From assembly GCA_017471175.1 (NCBI GenBank), contig JAFUVS010000008.1:32477-96476 (forward strand): a stretch of 64,000 nt of DNA. Direction: 5' to 3'. The notes under the pieces are model-generated. The model made no database searches. It was not told where the DNA came from and saw only the letters and a program-made list of their open reading frames with translations. Positions 13,430 through 23,051 of this stretch are shown here, one piece after another; position 1 is the stretch's first letter, and every line of letters starts with the position of its first letter. Position numbers and translations under genes: made by a program. This DNA comes from Paludibacteraceae bacterium. GTDB taxonomy: Bacteria > Bacteroidota > Bacteroidia > Bacteroidales > Paludibacteraceae.

Positions 13430-15913
13430 ATGAAACAGATAGATTGGAAGCGTTGTTTGCCTTACGTGGTGGCGATAGTGCTATTTTTATGTTTTGCGTT
13501 GTTCTATTGTTCGCCTTTGTTGGATGGCAAGGTGCTGCAAGCGGGCGATGTGACGCATTGGCAGGGTTTTTCGCACGAAGCGCGTGAGTACAAGGCTCAA
13601 ACGGGTGAGACGACTTGGTGGACCAATTCGCAATTCGGGGGTATGCCGACTTTTCAGATTACGGGGAGTACACCGGCTAATGTATTGCGAGCCAAGTTGC
13701 AACATATCACACAGTTCGGCTTTACGGGCGATTGGGAACCGGTGGGGCTGCTGATGGGGTATCTGATTGGATTCTTCTTGATGTTGTTGTGCTTCGGGGT
13801 TAATCCGTGGCTCAGTATAGCGGGGTCGTTTGCGCTGACGCTCAGTACTTACTTTATGCTTATCATTCCTGCGGGTCATATTACGAAGGCGAGCGGTTTG
13901 GCGGCATTGGCTCCGATGGTAGGCGGGATGTATGCTATATTCCGCCGCAAGTATTGGTTGGGTGTACCGCTCTTCACTATTTATGGAATCATCGGGTTGA
14001 ACTTGCATCCGCAGATGACCTACTATGTGGCGATGCTGATGGGGTTGATGGCATTGGGCGAGGTGGTTGTGCATATACGTGAGAAAGAATGGAAAGAGTT
14101 GGGAGTCGGTGTGGCTGTGCTGTTGGTTTGTGTCGGCTTTATTTATGGTAGTAAACTGAGTTGGATGCAGATGAACACGGAGTACCTGGCGCAGACGATG
14201 CGCGGTGGTCACAGCGAACTCAATCAGGGTGAAGAAACGAAACACGCGGGTTTGGATTTGGATTATGTGACGGCTTGGAGTTATGGTGTGGATGAGACGA
14301 TGACGCTTTTGATACCTAACTTTATGGGCGGATCGAGCGGGTATGATGTGGGCGATAAGTCGTTGCTGTATAAAGAGTTGGTGAAGGCTCGCGTGCCGAA
14401 GAGCAGTGCCAAGCAGTTCTGCCAAAACGCTCCGACCTATCGTGGCGAAAAGGCGTTTACGTCAGGTCCGGTGTATGTGGGGGCGATTATCTGTTTCTTG
14501 TTTGTGTTGGGGTTGCTGATTGTGCCCGGGACGTATAAATGGGTGCTGCTGATAGCGACGATTTTTTCAATTTTGTTGGCTTGGGGACGCAATTTTATGG
14601 GATTCACCGAGTTGTTCTACAGCTATTTCCCGATGTACAATAAGTTCCGCGCGGTGGAGAGTATTCTTGTGGTGGCGGAGATAACGATACCGCTGTTGGC
14701 TCTGCTGGGTGTTCAGCAGTTGGTGGCGCGTGTGGGCGATACCGCTACCGAAAAGAGGAATAACCGATTGGCACTGCCTACCGCTATTCTTATAGCAGGG
14801 GGTATTACGGGCGGTTTGTGCTTGTTCTTTGCTTTGTTCGGCGGCTCGGTGTGCGATTTTACGTCTTCGTACGATACGTGGAAAAGCCAGATGGGAAGCG
14901 ATATCTATGAAATGATTCTTGACCAGCGTGCATCGATGTTGAAGTCGGATGCATGGCGATCATTCTCTTTCATTGTTATTGCCGCCGCCGTATTGTGGTT
15001 CTTCGTAAAAGGCAAGATGAAAGCATGGCATCTGTATGTGTCGTTAGCCGTTGTCATTCTCTGCGATTTGGTGCCGGTTAATCGCCGTTTCTTCGGTTTG
15101 GACAATTTTGTGTCGCCCAAGGCCCAGCAAGCCTACTTCAATATGCAGCCGTGGGAAGAGGAGATACTGCGCGATAAGGACTTGTCGTATCGTGTTTTGA
15201 ATGTGAATACCAATACGTTCAACGATTCGCGCACGAGTTACCGCCTTAAGTCTGTGGGCGGATACAGTGCTGCCAAGTTGCGTCGTTACCAAGACTTGAT
15301 TGATGCGCATATCAGCCGTAATAATTTCTCGGTGCTGAATATGCTGAACACGCGGTATTTCATTACGCGTGACGGAGTGCGTTATAATCCGGGGGCGTAT
15401 GGCAATGCGTGGTTTGTGGATTCGCTGGTGTGTGTATCGACACCGGATGCGGAGTCGGAGGCTCTCAATATGCTTGACCTGCGGCAGGCGGCAGTGATGG
15501 ACACTACGTATCAGCCTAATCGCTTGTTCTGCCAAACGCAGAATGGTCAAAGTCTTTTCGGAAACGGGAACGGCGGAGAGATTACCTTAACCGATTATGC
15601 TCCCAATCGGCTGACCTACCAAGCCACCACCGATACAGAGCGTATGGCTGTCTTTTCGGAGATATACTATCCATCGGGGTGGCATCTGTATGTGGACGGC
15701 GAAGAACAGCCTATAGCCCGTGTGAATTATACTTTGCGTGCGGCGGTTATTCCCGCAGGTAATCATAAGGTGATGATGGAGTTTGTGCCGGATGCACTGG
15801 AGACGGATCGCTGGTGTGTTGCGATAATCATTGTGGCTCTTGTGGCGAGTCTTATTCTGCTTCTATCCCCAATAATCCTTTCGTTACTTGGACGCGGAAA
15901 AGCAGCAGTTTAG
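13430..15913 (+). CDS. YfhO-family membrane protein
   Basis: An 827-residue polytopic membrane protein of the YfhO family (GT-C-like, implicated in glycosylation of wall or surface polymers in other bacteria). A first helix at about residues 9-30 is followed by a loop with GDVTHWQGFSHEAREY and NSQFGGMPTF, a conserved family segment. About a dozen helices follow, then a large extracytoplasmic domain (about 560-790, with YRVLNVNTNTFN and RLFCQT) and a final helix near 800-820. Its 3' end overlaps the convergent GT2 gene by 62 nt. Co-directional with the upstream methyltransferase. In Bacteroidetes such genes are common next to glycosyltransferases; the donor lipid is unknown. Confidence 0.85.
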   Translation: MKQIDWKRCLPYVVAIVLFLCFALFYCSPLLDGKVLQAGDVTHWQGFSHEAREYKAQTGETTWWTNSQFGGMPTFQITGSTPANVLRAKLQHITQFGFTGDWEPVGLLMGYLIGFFLMLLCFGVNPWLSIAGSFALTLSTYFMLIIPAGHITKASGLAALAPMVGGMYAIFRRKYWLGVPLFTIYGIIGLNLHPQMTYYVAMLMGLMALGEVVVHIREKEWKELGVGVAVLLVCVGFIYGSKLSWMQMNTEYLAQTMRGGHSELNQGEETKHAGLDLDYVTAWSYGVDETMTLLIPNFMGGSSGYDVGDKSLLYKELVKARVPKSSAKQFCQNAPTYRGEKAFTSGPVYVGAIICFLFVLGLLIVPGTYKWVLLIATIFSILLAWGRNFMGFTELFYSYFPMYNKFRAVESILVVAEITIPLLALLGVQQLVARVGDTATEKRNNRLALPTAILIAGGITGGLCLFFALFGGSVCDFTSSYDTWKSQMGSDIYEMILDQRASMLKSDAWRSFSFIVIAAAVLWFFVKGKMKAWHLYVSLAVVILCDLVPVNRRFFGLDNFVSPKAQQAYFNMQPWEEEILRDKDLSYRVLNVNTNTFNDSRTSYRLKSVGGYSAAKLRRYQDLIDAHISRNNFSVLNMLNTRYFITRDGVRYNPGAYGNAWFVDSLVCVSTPDAESEALNMLDLRQAAVMDTTYQPNRLFCQTQNGQSLFGNGNGGEITLTDYAPNRLTYQATTDTERMAVFSEIYYPSGWHLYVDGEEQPIARVNYTLRAAVIPAGNHKVMMEFVPDALETDRWCVAIIIVALVASLILLLSPIILSLLGRGKAAV

Positions 15914-16763
15914 TACCTTTGGCGGGGCGCAGGGTGAGCATATAAGCACCACATAGGGCGATGGCAACCAGCCATTTGGCGGCTTCGATGAGTAGTCCTG
16001 CGGCGTATGCGATAGTTCCTTTGTTATGGTAACGTATTCGTTGCGATAGGCCGACGCCGCGTCCTAACTTACGGATATACTCGTCCGTCGTTCGCGAGGA
16101 AGGCACGCAGTGGTGAACAGCGATGTCGGGAAGGTAATAGATAGGCAAGTGCCTGTCTTGAATGCGTGAAAAGAAGTCTTTCTCTTCGCCGCCGATGAAG
16201 TTTTTGCCTTTTCGTCCTAAATTTGTATCGAAGAAGCCGATCAGGTCAGCCACATTGCGTTTTACGCCCATATTGGCTCCTATCGGATATTGCTTGCCTT
16301 TGAAGAGTTTGACTTTCTTGCCCATATCAAGGGCTGAGAGCCAAATGAGCGTCCAGCTGCTTAGCCAAGCGGGTTCTTTCCCGTCTTCAAAGAAGGGCAG
16401 AATCTTCCCGCCGAAGGCAGCCATATCGGATAAGTTAGTGATGTATTGAGTAAGATTCGAGATGTAGTTGTTTTCTACCATTGCGTCATCGTCAAGGAAA
16501 ACAAGCCAGTCGCCTTTGGCTTCTCGTATGCCGCGATTGCGAGCAAAGGACAGACCTTGTTGTGTTTCAACGAAATAGTGATAGTCGGCGGAAGGATAGT
16601 CGGCAGCAAATCGTGCACATTCCGATGCGGTGGAGTCGGTTGAGTTGTTGTTGACGAGTACGATTTCCCAATCCGTTTGAGAGGTGTTGTTTGCCAGTCG
16701 GCGAAGGCACTCGTAGATGTATTTCTCGCGATTATAGGTGCAGATGATGAAGGATATGGTCAT
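15852..16763 (-). CDS. Glycosyltransferase family 2
   Basis: About 303 residues with a GT-A fold. It begins TISFIICTYNREKYI, has the nucleotide-sugar motif VNNNSTDST, and a metal-binding DDD in WLVFLDDDAMVENNY near residues 91-93. A GGEEKDFFSR segment near the middle is a typical acceptor-side ED motif. The C-terminus has a hydrophobic helix, so it may be membrane-attached. The start was set at ATG 16763; the longer frame would need a TTG. It overlaps the upstream capsule gene by 32 nt and converges with YfhO with a 62-nt overlap at the 3' ends. It is the last gene of the capsule transcript that starts near 24.8 kb. Confidence 0.88.
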   Translation of the reverse strand: MTISFIICTYNREKYIYECLRRLANNTSQTDWEIVLVNNNSTDSTASECARFAADYPSADYHYFVETQQGLSFARNRGIREAKGDWLVFLDDDAMVENNYISNLTQYITNLSDMAAFGGKILPFFEDGKEPAWLSSWTLIWLSALDMGKKVKLFKGKQYPIGANMGVKRNVADLIGFFDTNLGRKGKNFIGGEEKDFFSRIQDRHLPIYYLPDIAVHHCVPSSRTTDEYIRKLGRGVGLSQRIRYHNKGTIAYAAGLLIEAAKWLVAIALCGAYMLTLRPAKGTKLLLFRVQVTKGLLGIEAE

Positions 16764-17661
16764 AGTAGGTACCTTGTTTGTCAAGCGGTTCGTTGTGGTT
16801 GAATTTCCACGTGAGTTTATGAATCGATGAACGTTCTGCTATGTGGTGCCACGCCGAATCGGAATATTCTTCAAATAGCCTGAACTGCAAAATATGGGCA
16901 TCCACATTCGAGACATACGGTATGGATTGGAGGGCTTTTTGTCCCTGCTCATTTTTGGTCAGGACAAGGAATAAGAACAGATGGAAGAGGTAGTAATCCC
17001 GCAGTTTATTCTCCCTTCTCCAATACTCGCTGAGCAGATCCAATACACGTTGCAACGCAGGATTTCCTTTTCGCGCTACCAGCATCCAGCTTGACCCTGC
17101 ATGAGGAGTTGTACTCAACACCGATTTTTGGAGGAAGAACAAATCCGTCTCCGTCCATTGGGTTGGTAGTGTTCCTGTCAGCAACACCGTTGCGTCAAGC
17201 CATATACCGCCGTGCTGTACCAATAAGGCTGTGCGCAAAATATCCGAGAAATGCGTAAACGTGATTGTGCCATTCTTGTATTTCACCCATATATGCTCCG
17301 GCAGTTCCACAAACTGCGCTATATTCTCAGCAGTCAGCACTTGCAATCTATATTCCGGCATATAGTGTTTGACAGAAGCCACACACTGCTTTACTATATC
17401 GGGTGCTTGTTCCATTCCTTGCAGCCAGCATAGCCAAATAGTCTTATTGGGTTCTTGGGCTGCGGCTGCGTCCAAAGGTTGGGTAATCAGCGAACCGTAA
17501 TGGCGACTCAAGTAATGTGCTGTCCGTTCTGCCTGAATCTGATCAATTGCTGCGCGGCTATGCGTCCACCATACGGGCCATACGGCTTTCTTCAGTTCTT
17601 TCAAGCAGGTATAAAAACCTTTCTTGCGGAGAATGGAATAATATGTACTTAGGCTTCGCAT
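16732..17661 (-). CDS. Capsular polysaccharide synthesis glycosyltransferase (Caps_synth / GT32-like)
   Basis: A 309-residue protein of the capsular polysaccharide synthesis type. The core KTIWLCWLQGMEQAPDIVK (about residues 74-92) is followed by FTHFSDILRTALLVQHGG and IWLDATVLLTG, the equivalents of the DxD region of GT32 enzymes, in which a single Asp remains in LDAT. It probably transfers a sugar onto the growing surface polymer in the cytosol. The ATG at 17661 is 1 nt from the stop of the CDP-polyol transferase, and the gene overlaps the GT2 gene, so it is part of a tight operon. Confidence 0.82.
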   Translation of the reverse strand: MRSLSTYYSILRKKGFYTCLKELKKAVWPVWWTHSRAAIDQIQAERTAHYLSRHYGSLITQPLDAAAAQEPNKTIWLCWLQGMEQAPDIVKQCVASVKHYMPEYRLQVLTAENIAQFVELPEHIWVKYKNGTITFTHFSDILRTALLVQHGGIWLDATVLLTGTLPTQWTETDLFFLQKSVLSTTPHAGSSWMLVARKGNPALQRVLDLLSEYWRRENKLRDYYLFHLFLFLVLTKNEQGQKALQSIPYVSNVDAHILQFRLFEEYSDSAWHHIAERSSIHKLTWKFNHNEPLDKQGTYYDHILHHLHL

Positions 17662-17662
17662 C

Positions 17663-18844
17663 TTACTCTATACCCAGTTGTTTAATAATATTCTCACACA
17701 CATTTTTATTCATCGTATCTCCCCAGAATTTCCGGATTATTGCTTGTTTCTGTTCTTGAGGTGAGACATAATTGCCGGAATTTAAAACTTGGAGCAGTTG
17801 TTCAAAGGAGGTTACCTTCTTTCCAACTACATTTTCATCAAAAGGATAATAAAAGTCTCTATCCCGCACATATTCGTCATAATCATACAAGAACAAAATG
17901 GTTTCTTTCTGAGGAATAAGCAGATAGTCATATAAGATAGAAGAATAATCTGTTATCAACACATCTGTAAAAGGCAATATACCATATACATCCGTGGTTG
18001 CGTTTACTAAAATAATGTTTGAGTAGCCGGTGATTGCTTCGGTGCGTGTATTGGGATGCGGTTTTAACAACATCAATGCATTTTGCTCTACCATCAACTT
18101 ATTAAGCACCTGCATATCAAAATGTTGTACAAAAACGTTTTTCTGTGAATCTCTCCACGTAGGCATATAGATATACACCTTCTCGAATTGCTCCATCGTT
18201 TGGATGAGTTGCAAGGTATCTTGAGGTTCGTATTTTGCTACAAATTCACGCACTTGTTTTCTGCTTGACTGCAAGATTTCATTACGCGGATACCCCAACT
18301 CCAAGCACCGTTTTTCGGATATACGGAATGCAGAGGCGAACATCGATGTTTGGAAAGGAGTAGAGGACAGCAGATAGTCAGGACGCTTGAAAGATTCCGG
18401 ATGATAAAATTGCTCCCTGAATGTCTTTTTAACAAAACGATCCGCCAGGGCTCCGCTTGTAATATTAAATTCACATCGCTTAAGCCCTACCCCATGCCAT
18501 AAATTAATAATAATGGCTTTACCGGAAAGAAAATACATAATATCAGAACTATATGCGTTCACAAACCAGTATTTTGCACGCAGAGCTTTCCATGCGCCTA
18601 TAGGTGATACTACCCAATATGCAGGCAAGCCTAATGAGCGAACATAACGAACAGTCTTTCTATTCACCGAAAGCCAGCAACAATCCAGATCTTTATAATG
18701 CTCAACGGCATGAATATAGAGATATTTACTATTGTCGCTGAAGCCTCCCCTGTAACTCCCGAATGCCAAACGCTTGGCACTACGCGGGAATAAAAAAGAG
18801 AACGGATAGATCATGTAACAAATTATGTATGCCAATGTCTTCAT
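17663..18844 (-). CDS. CDP-glycerol/CDP-ribitol phosphotransferase family protein (TagF/TarL-like)
   Basis: About 393 residues with the Glyphos_transf fold that moves polyol-phosphate from a CDP-polyol to a glycan. Diagnostic motifs are IINLWHGVGLKRCEF (near residue 107), LSSTPFQTSMFASAF, YMPTWRDS, LKPHPN and DVLITDYSSILYDYLL followed by FLYDYDEY. An N-terminal hydrophobic segment could anchor it to the membrane. The neighbouring bifunctional enzyme should make CDP-ribitol, so ribitol-phosphate is the likely donor. The start was set at ATG 18844, since the longer frame begins with TTG. The gene is more AT-rich than the flanking housekeeping genes, as is common for capsule cassettes. Confidence 0.85.
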   Translation of the reverse strand: MKTLAYIICYMIYPFSFLFPRSAKRLAFGSYRGGFSDNSKYLYIHAVEHYKDLDCCWLSVNRKTVRYVRSLGLPAYWVVSPIGAWKALRAKYWFVNAYSSDIMYFLSGKAIIINLWHGVGLKRCEFNITSGALADRFVKKTFREQFYHPESFKRPDYLLSSTPFQTSMFASAFRISEKRCLELGYPRNEILQSSRKQVREFVAKYEPQDTLQLIQTMEQFEKVYIYMPTWRDSQKNVFVQHFDMQVLNKLMVEQNALMLLKPHPNTRTEAITGYSNIILVNATTDVYGILPFTDVLITDYSSILYDYLLIPQKETILFLYDYDEYVRDRDFYYPFDENVVGKKVTSFEQLLQVLNSGNYVSPQEQKQAIIRKFWGDTMNKNVCENIIKQLGIE

Positions 18845-18892
18845 TGAATAACTGTTTTTTTTATTGCCACTCAAACTTTACATCTATTCACT

Positions 18893-19861
18893 TCAAGCTA
18901 ATCTTAGAACACAACTTACCGGATGCATTATATATGAAGCATATCGCTGCTGAGATAGATAAGTAAATACTGGAATGGCTACAAGTGCCATACATAATGA
19001 TAGCCATAATGGGATTTCAAATTTTCCTGTTATAGCTAATGCCCATGACTGAATTAGATAGATAAATAACGTATTCTTACCATACTCGGAAAACTTCAGT
19101 AAAAACGAGTTGGAATGAACTATCAAATAAAACATACCTCCTATGCTCAACGCGCACATTAACAGCACATATCTATACGCAAAGATTGCAAGTGTATTCA
19201 TATCCGTGAATTGTTTTAAATCAAAAACACTCATTGCGTGAAATGCTGTTTTGAACTGAAGAACACTTGCCGTAAAAATGACAACTACTAATGATATTCC
19301 GCCGAAAATCAAAAATAAATTTTTGTATTTATAAAAGATTAGTTCCATTTTGTCTTTTAAACAATACCCAAGCAAGAAAAAAGGATAGAAAGATATAGCT
19401 CTGGACACAGATAAAATACAACCATGTTTAATCACGCAAAACGAAATCAAATCCAATAATATCGCTAACGCAAAAATATGCTTGGCTTTAAAACGCCTCT
19501 GTAATATACTCGTGCTTATTCGCCAATAAATTAGACATAGTAAATACCAAGCGGGATCACCAAAAAAAAATGCTCTTCTAATGGAAATATTCAGGCCGTG
19601 TTGTATTAAGAGGAAACCAAAATGGGACAGCAAGCATACCTCTAATAAAGGAACACATTTTTTTATTTCTTCTGAAAATTTACGTTGTTTAAATAAATAC
19701 CCGCTTATCATAACAAATAAAGGCATATGAAATGAATATATCACACAATACAAGCAACAAGATATTGGATTCGAATATCTTGACGGTTCTATAAAATGTC
19801 CTACTACAACGAGAACAATTAATAGATATTTCGTCGCATCTAATGCCTTATTTCTCTCCAC
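18893..19861 (-). CDS. Acyltransferase family 3 membrane protein
   Basis: A 322-residue protein with about ten hydrophobic helices, beginning MERNKALDATKYLLIVLVV followed by GHF with the conserved His of acyltransferase-3 proteins. FHMPLFVMISGYLF near residue 50 is a second family signature. Such enzymes O-acylate surface sugars. The start is a GTG at 19861 directly abutting the stop of the cytidylyltransferase-SDR gene. The coding region is strongly AT-rich compared with glmS or gmd, consistent with horizontal acquisition. Confidence 0.83.
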   Translation of the reverse strand: MERNKALDATKYLLIVLVVVGHFIEPSRYSNPISCCLYCVIYSFHMPLFVMISGYLFKQRKFSEEIKKCVPLLEVCLLSHFGFLLIQHGLNISIRRAFFFGDPAWYLLCLIYWRISTSILQRRFKAKHIFALAILLDLISFCVIKHGCILSVSRAISFYPFFLLGYCLKDKMELIFYKYKNLFLIFGGISLVVVIFTASVLQFKTAFHAMSVFDLKQFTDMNTLAIFAYRYVLLMCALSIGGMFYLIVHSNSFLLKFSEYGKNTLFIYLIQSWALAITGKFEIPLWLSLCMALVAIPVFTYLSQQRYASYIMHPVSCVLRLA

Positions 19862-21259
19862 TTACAACACGCTTGTATTCAATTTCCTTTTTACATCAAT
19901 GACTTCGCCTGTGAATTCAGAAGTGATTGTATTCAAAGAAGCAACAGCTACCGTCTCCGATTTAAGCAATGTATCCTCCGGTTCGTTACCAAAATTAGAT
20001 ACTCGCATTGGCGTTTTAGTACGTTCCGGATTAATACAATTGATGCGGATATGATCATTAGACCACTCTTCCGCTAAAGCCTGCACTAAATTGACTACTG
20101 CGGCCTTGGTCGCAGAATAGATGCTGTACATCATTCTTCCGCGAGTATAACTGCTACTTGTATATGCTAATAACGAACCTTTCGTTTGCGCTAAATAGGG
20201 GTAAGACGCTTTCGCCACATTAATAATACCCAACATATTCACGCTAACAGATTGCTGTATTCGCTTATATTCCATTGAAGATAATGCTTCTTTCACCAAA
20301 ATTCCCGCCGTGTTCGCCACATAATCAATTTTTCCCTCTTTCTCTGACACCTCGCGCAACGCCTTCTCCACTTGTTCTATTTGACCCACATCCACGCCGT
20401 TTAAGGAACGGCTGTAAGGATATACTTTTGCACCGCATTCTTTTGCTAAACGTACAACATCAGCACCGATACCATAACTGCCACCGAAAACGACCAGCAC
20501 TTTGCCGTTCAATTGTTCCCTCGTTTTTTCCGTCAAGGCATCTTGACTGCCTTCTTGACTTTTCAGTTGGAAGAGCTTATCAACGAGGAATAGGTCTTCC
20601 TTGTATGTAATCTTCATATTAAAGACCTCTCCTTTTACCACAAAGACAGGAGTGTCAGGCATATATTTTCGCACTACGCCGCAGTCGTCCGTAGTAACAA
20701 AGTTCGGATCTTGCAGGGCGATTTCGTAAGCCTTATGAATAGTCCCGCGTTTGAAACATTGCGGTGTCTGGCCACTTCGGAGTAATGATCGGGTAGGTAT
20801 AGTGTTGATACAATCCGTTTTATCGACTTGTATAATGGTGTCTGCTACAGGTATTGCCACGTCTATTGCATCGTATTTTTGCAGTGCATCGATGCAATCG
20901 TTGATAATTCGGTTATTTACAAGAGGACGTACTGCATCATGGAAAATCAAGTTATCTGTATCGTCAGTATAGGCGTTTATTGCAGATAGACTCGAATGGT
21001 ATCTTTCTTTGCCGCCTACCAAGATTTTACGTACTTTCCCATAATGGTTATTGACTACCAGTTGCTCAACATCGGCAATAAACTCTGAACGAGTAACAAC
21101 CGCTATCTCATCTATCAAATCATTATGTTCAAACACATCTATCGTGTGTTCTATCACTTTTTTTCCCGCTACTTTGAGAAATTGTTTAGGCAAATCTTGT
21201 CCAAAGCGTGAACCGTTACCACCTGCTAATATTACTGCTACGTTTTTACTCATACGCAT
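19862..21259 (-). CDS. Bifunctional cytidylyltransferase / SDR reductase, probable CDP-ribitol synthesis enzyme (Bcs1/Acs1-like)
   Basis: A 465-residue fusion. Residues 1-235 are an IspD/TarI-type cytidylyltransferase with AVILAGGNGSRFGQDLPKQ, IFHDAVRPLV and ATDTIIQVD-like motifs (here PVADTIIQVD). Residues about 250-465 are a short-chain dehydrogenase with the Rossmann motif GGSYGIG, NTAG, and the catalytic YSATK. The same domain order occurs in Bcs1/Acs1 of Haemophilus influenzae types a and b, which reduces ribulose 5-phosphate and activates the product as CDP-ribitol. The adjacent TagF/TarL-like transferase supports this function. Two ATGs (21259 and 21253) are possible starts. The stop abuts the start of the acyltransferase gene. 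Confidence 0.85.
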   Translation of the reverse strand: MRMSKNVAVILAGGNGSRFGQDLPKQFLKVAGKKVIEHTIDVFEHNDLIDEIAVVTRSEFIADVEQLVVNNHYGKVRKILVGGKERYHSSLSAINAYTDDTDNLIFHDAVRPLVNNRIINDCIDALQKYDAIDVAIPVADTIIQVDKTDCINTIPTRSLLRSGQTPQCFKRGTIHKAYEIALQDPNFVTTDDCGVVRKYMPDTPVFVVKGEVFNMKITYKEDLFLVDKLFQLKSQEGSQDALTEKTREQLNGKVLVVFGGSYGIGADVVRLAKECGAKVYPYSRSLNGVDVGQIEQVEKALREVSEKEGKIDYVANTAGILVKEALSSMEYKRIQQSVSVNMLGIINVAKASYPYLAQTKGSLLAYTSSSYTRGRMMYSIYSATKAAVVNLVQALAEEWSNDHIRINCINPERTKTPMRVSNFGNEPEDTLLKSETVAVASLNTITSEFTGEVIDVKRKLNTSVL

Positions 21260-21305
21260 CGTTCTATTTTCTTTCAGCGTAGTTAATGTGCCTATTACGG
21301 GTATG

Positions 21306-21998
21306 TTATAGCAAATCCTCCTGAAATGTTATTTTCCGATTAGCCTCCTCGCCCGGTATGATGTGAATGGCGATGTGTGGCATATAGCGCAGTACAATTC
21401 CCGCATCATCGGTGACTTGAATGTCATTTGTGGCTGCTACTGCCAAGTCAAAAGCTTTCTTAATCAATGGTAGTCGAAAAACTTGCGGCGTTTGGGCACG
21501 CATCATCGTTGAGCGGAGAGGCACGGATTGCAGCGTTAGATTCTCTGTGGCAGATGGTGAGAGGGTAGGAGATTGTACTTGATAGATAGTATCCGTTACA
21601 GGAATTGCCACACTCACGGCTTCATACTTTGCAATCGCTTCCCTGATGCGCTGTAGGAGGGCTTGGCTCACAAAAGGACGTGCCGCATCGTGTATCCACA
21701 CGTTCACATTCTCTTGATAATGTTCACATATAGCTTGGATAGCACGGAAGGACGACTCCCAACGCTCCTTGCCTCCTTCTATTGCGTGAACTCCTGCCGG
21801 TACATAGGAAAGCCAGTCGTGGTGCATTACTACCCATATATCGTTAATAACAGGACAAAGTCTAAACGTATCAATGCACGTTTGGAGAACCGTTCGCCCG
21901 TCAGGTAGTGTTCGCAGTTGTTTAGGAATGTCCCCACCAACGCGTTTGCCTTCTCCTCCGGCAAGAAGTATCGCTATGTTCTGAAAAGTGGATTTCAT
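21306..21998 (-). CDS. IspD/TarI-family cytidylyltransferase
   Basis: A 230-residue nucleotidyltransferase with AILLAGGEGKRVGGDIPKQ, the substrate loop EGGKERWESS, WIHDAARPFV and PVTDTIYQV. This is the full IspD/TarI domain. It could be the housekeeping MEP-pathway enzyme (2-C-methyl-D-erythritol 4-phosphate cytidylyltransferase) or a second CTP:polyol-phosphate enzyme for the capsule. Its position between fcl and the bifunctional enzyme favours the latter, but sequence motifs alone do not decide. It lies 46 nt upstream of the bifunctional gene and 29 nt downstream of fcl. Confidence 0.82.
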   Translation of the reverse strand: MKSTFQNIAILLAGGEGKRVGGDIPKQLRTLPDGRTVLQTCIDTFRLCPVINDIWVVMHHDWLSYVPAGVHAIEGGKERWESSFRAIQAICEHYQENVNVWIHDAARPFVSQALLQRIREAIAKYEAVSVAIPVTDTIYQVQSPTLSPSATENLTLQSVPLRSTMMRAQTPQVFRLPLIKKAFDLAVAATNDIQVTDDAGIVLRYMPHIAIHIIPGEEANRKITFQEDLL

Positions 21999-22027
21999 TT
22001 AGTATCAGACCGAAATTATTTAGGTCG

Positions 22028-22969
22028 TCATCTTTCAGCCCGCATCGGGTTATGTAGGAAGTCTTCGTAGGCAAGGCGGATACCGTCTTCCAGTTCGGTC
22101 TTGTACGTCCATCCTAACCGGGTGGCTTTGCTAACGTCAAGCAGTTTGCGTGGCGTGCCGTTGGGACGGGTCGTGTCCCACTCGATGCGACCCTTGTAGC
22201 CAATCACTTTCGCGACTAATTCGGTCAGTTCGCGTATGGTCAGTTCTTTGCCTGTACCTGCATTGACCGTCTCGTTGCCCGAATAGTTATTCATCAGGAA
22301 GACGCACAGGTTAGCAAGGTCGTCCACGTAGAGAAACTCGCGCAGCGGCGAACCGTCGCCCCAGCAGGTTACCGACTCGGCTTCTGCTTCTTTGGCTTCG
22401 TGGAAACGGCGAATGAGAGCCGGTAAAACGTGACTGTGCTCGGGATGGTAATTGTCGTTCGGACCATAGAGATTGGTCGGCATCACAGAGATGTAATCTG
22501 TACCGTATTGGCGATTGAGGAACTCGCAGTATTTCAGCCCGCTGATCTTGGCAAGCGCATAGGCTTCGTTGGTCTTTTCCAATTCGCCTGTCAGCAGGCA
22601 GTCTTCTGTCATCGGTTGCTTTGCCAAACGCGGATAGATGCACGATGAGCCGAGGAACTCCAGTTTCTTGCAGCCGTTCTGCCAAGCGGCGTGTATCACG
22701 TTCATCTCCAATATCATATTCTCATACATAAAGTCCGCCAAGGCGTTTTGGTTGGCAACGATTCCGCCTACTTTGGCTGCTGCAAGAAAGACATATTCAG
22801 GCTTCTCTTGCTCGAAGAAACGCTCTACTTCTTCTTGGCGGGTCAAGTCCAACTCTTTGTGGGTGCGGACGATGATGTTCGTATAGCCTTGCCGTTGCAG
22901 TTCGCGAACGATGGCACTGCCCACCATACCTCGGTGTCCCGCTACATATATATTACTGTTTTTTTCCAT
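22028..22969 (-). CDS. fcl: GDP-L-fucose synthase
   Basis: A 313-residue SDR enzyme that epimerises and reduces GDP-4-keto-6-deoxymannose to GDP-L-fucose. The Rossmann motif is [10 protein letters not shown] (residues 10-19). The conserved [10 protein letters not shown], the catalytic YALAK and the [12 protein letters not shown] substrate segment are all present. The length is normal. It follows gmd, the preceding enzyme of the pathway, by 82 nt. That gap holds short CTTT/ACTTTTC-like direct repeats but no clear promoter. Confidence 0.95.
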   Translation of the reverse strand: MEKNSNIYVAGHRGMVGSAIVRELQRQGYTNIIVRTHKELDLTRQEEVERFFEQEKPEYVFLAAAKVGGIVANQNALADFMYENMILEMNVIHAAWQNGCKKLEFLGSSCIYPRLAKQPMTEDCLLTGELEKTNEAYALAKISGLKYCEFLNRQYGTDYISVMPTNLYGPNDNYHPEHSHVLPALIRRFHEAKEAEAESVTCWGDGSPLREFLYVDDLANLCVFLMNNYSGNETVNAGTGKELTIRELTELVAKVIGYKGRIEWDTTRPNGTPRKLLDVSKATRLGWTYKTELEDGIRLAYEDFLHNPMRAER

Positions 22970-23051
22970 ACTATAAAACTAAATAACTCTAAAACTTCTT
23001 TCCACTATCTACTTCCCGACTACTTTCAACTTTTAACTTTCCACTTTTCAC

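Noticed and set aside
13487-14425. A 312-codon minus-strand open frame inside YfhO.
   Set aside because: Rich in His, Arg and Gln, as expected from the antisense of hydrophobic codons. YfhO on the plus strand has clear family features.
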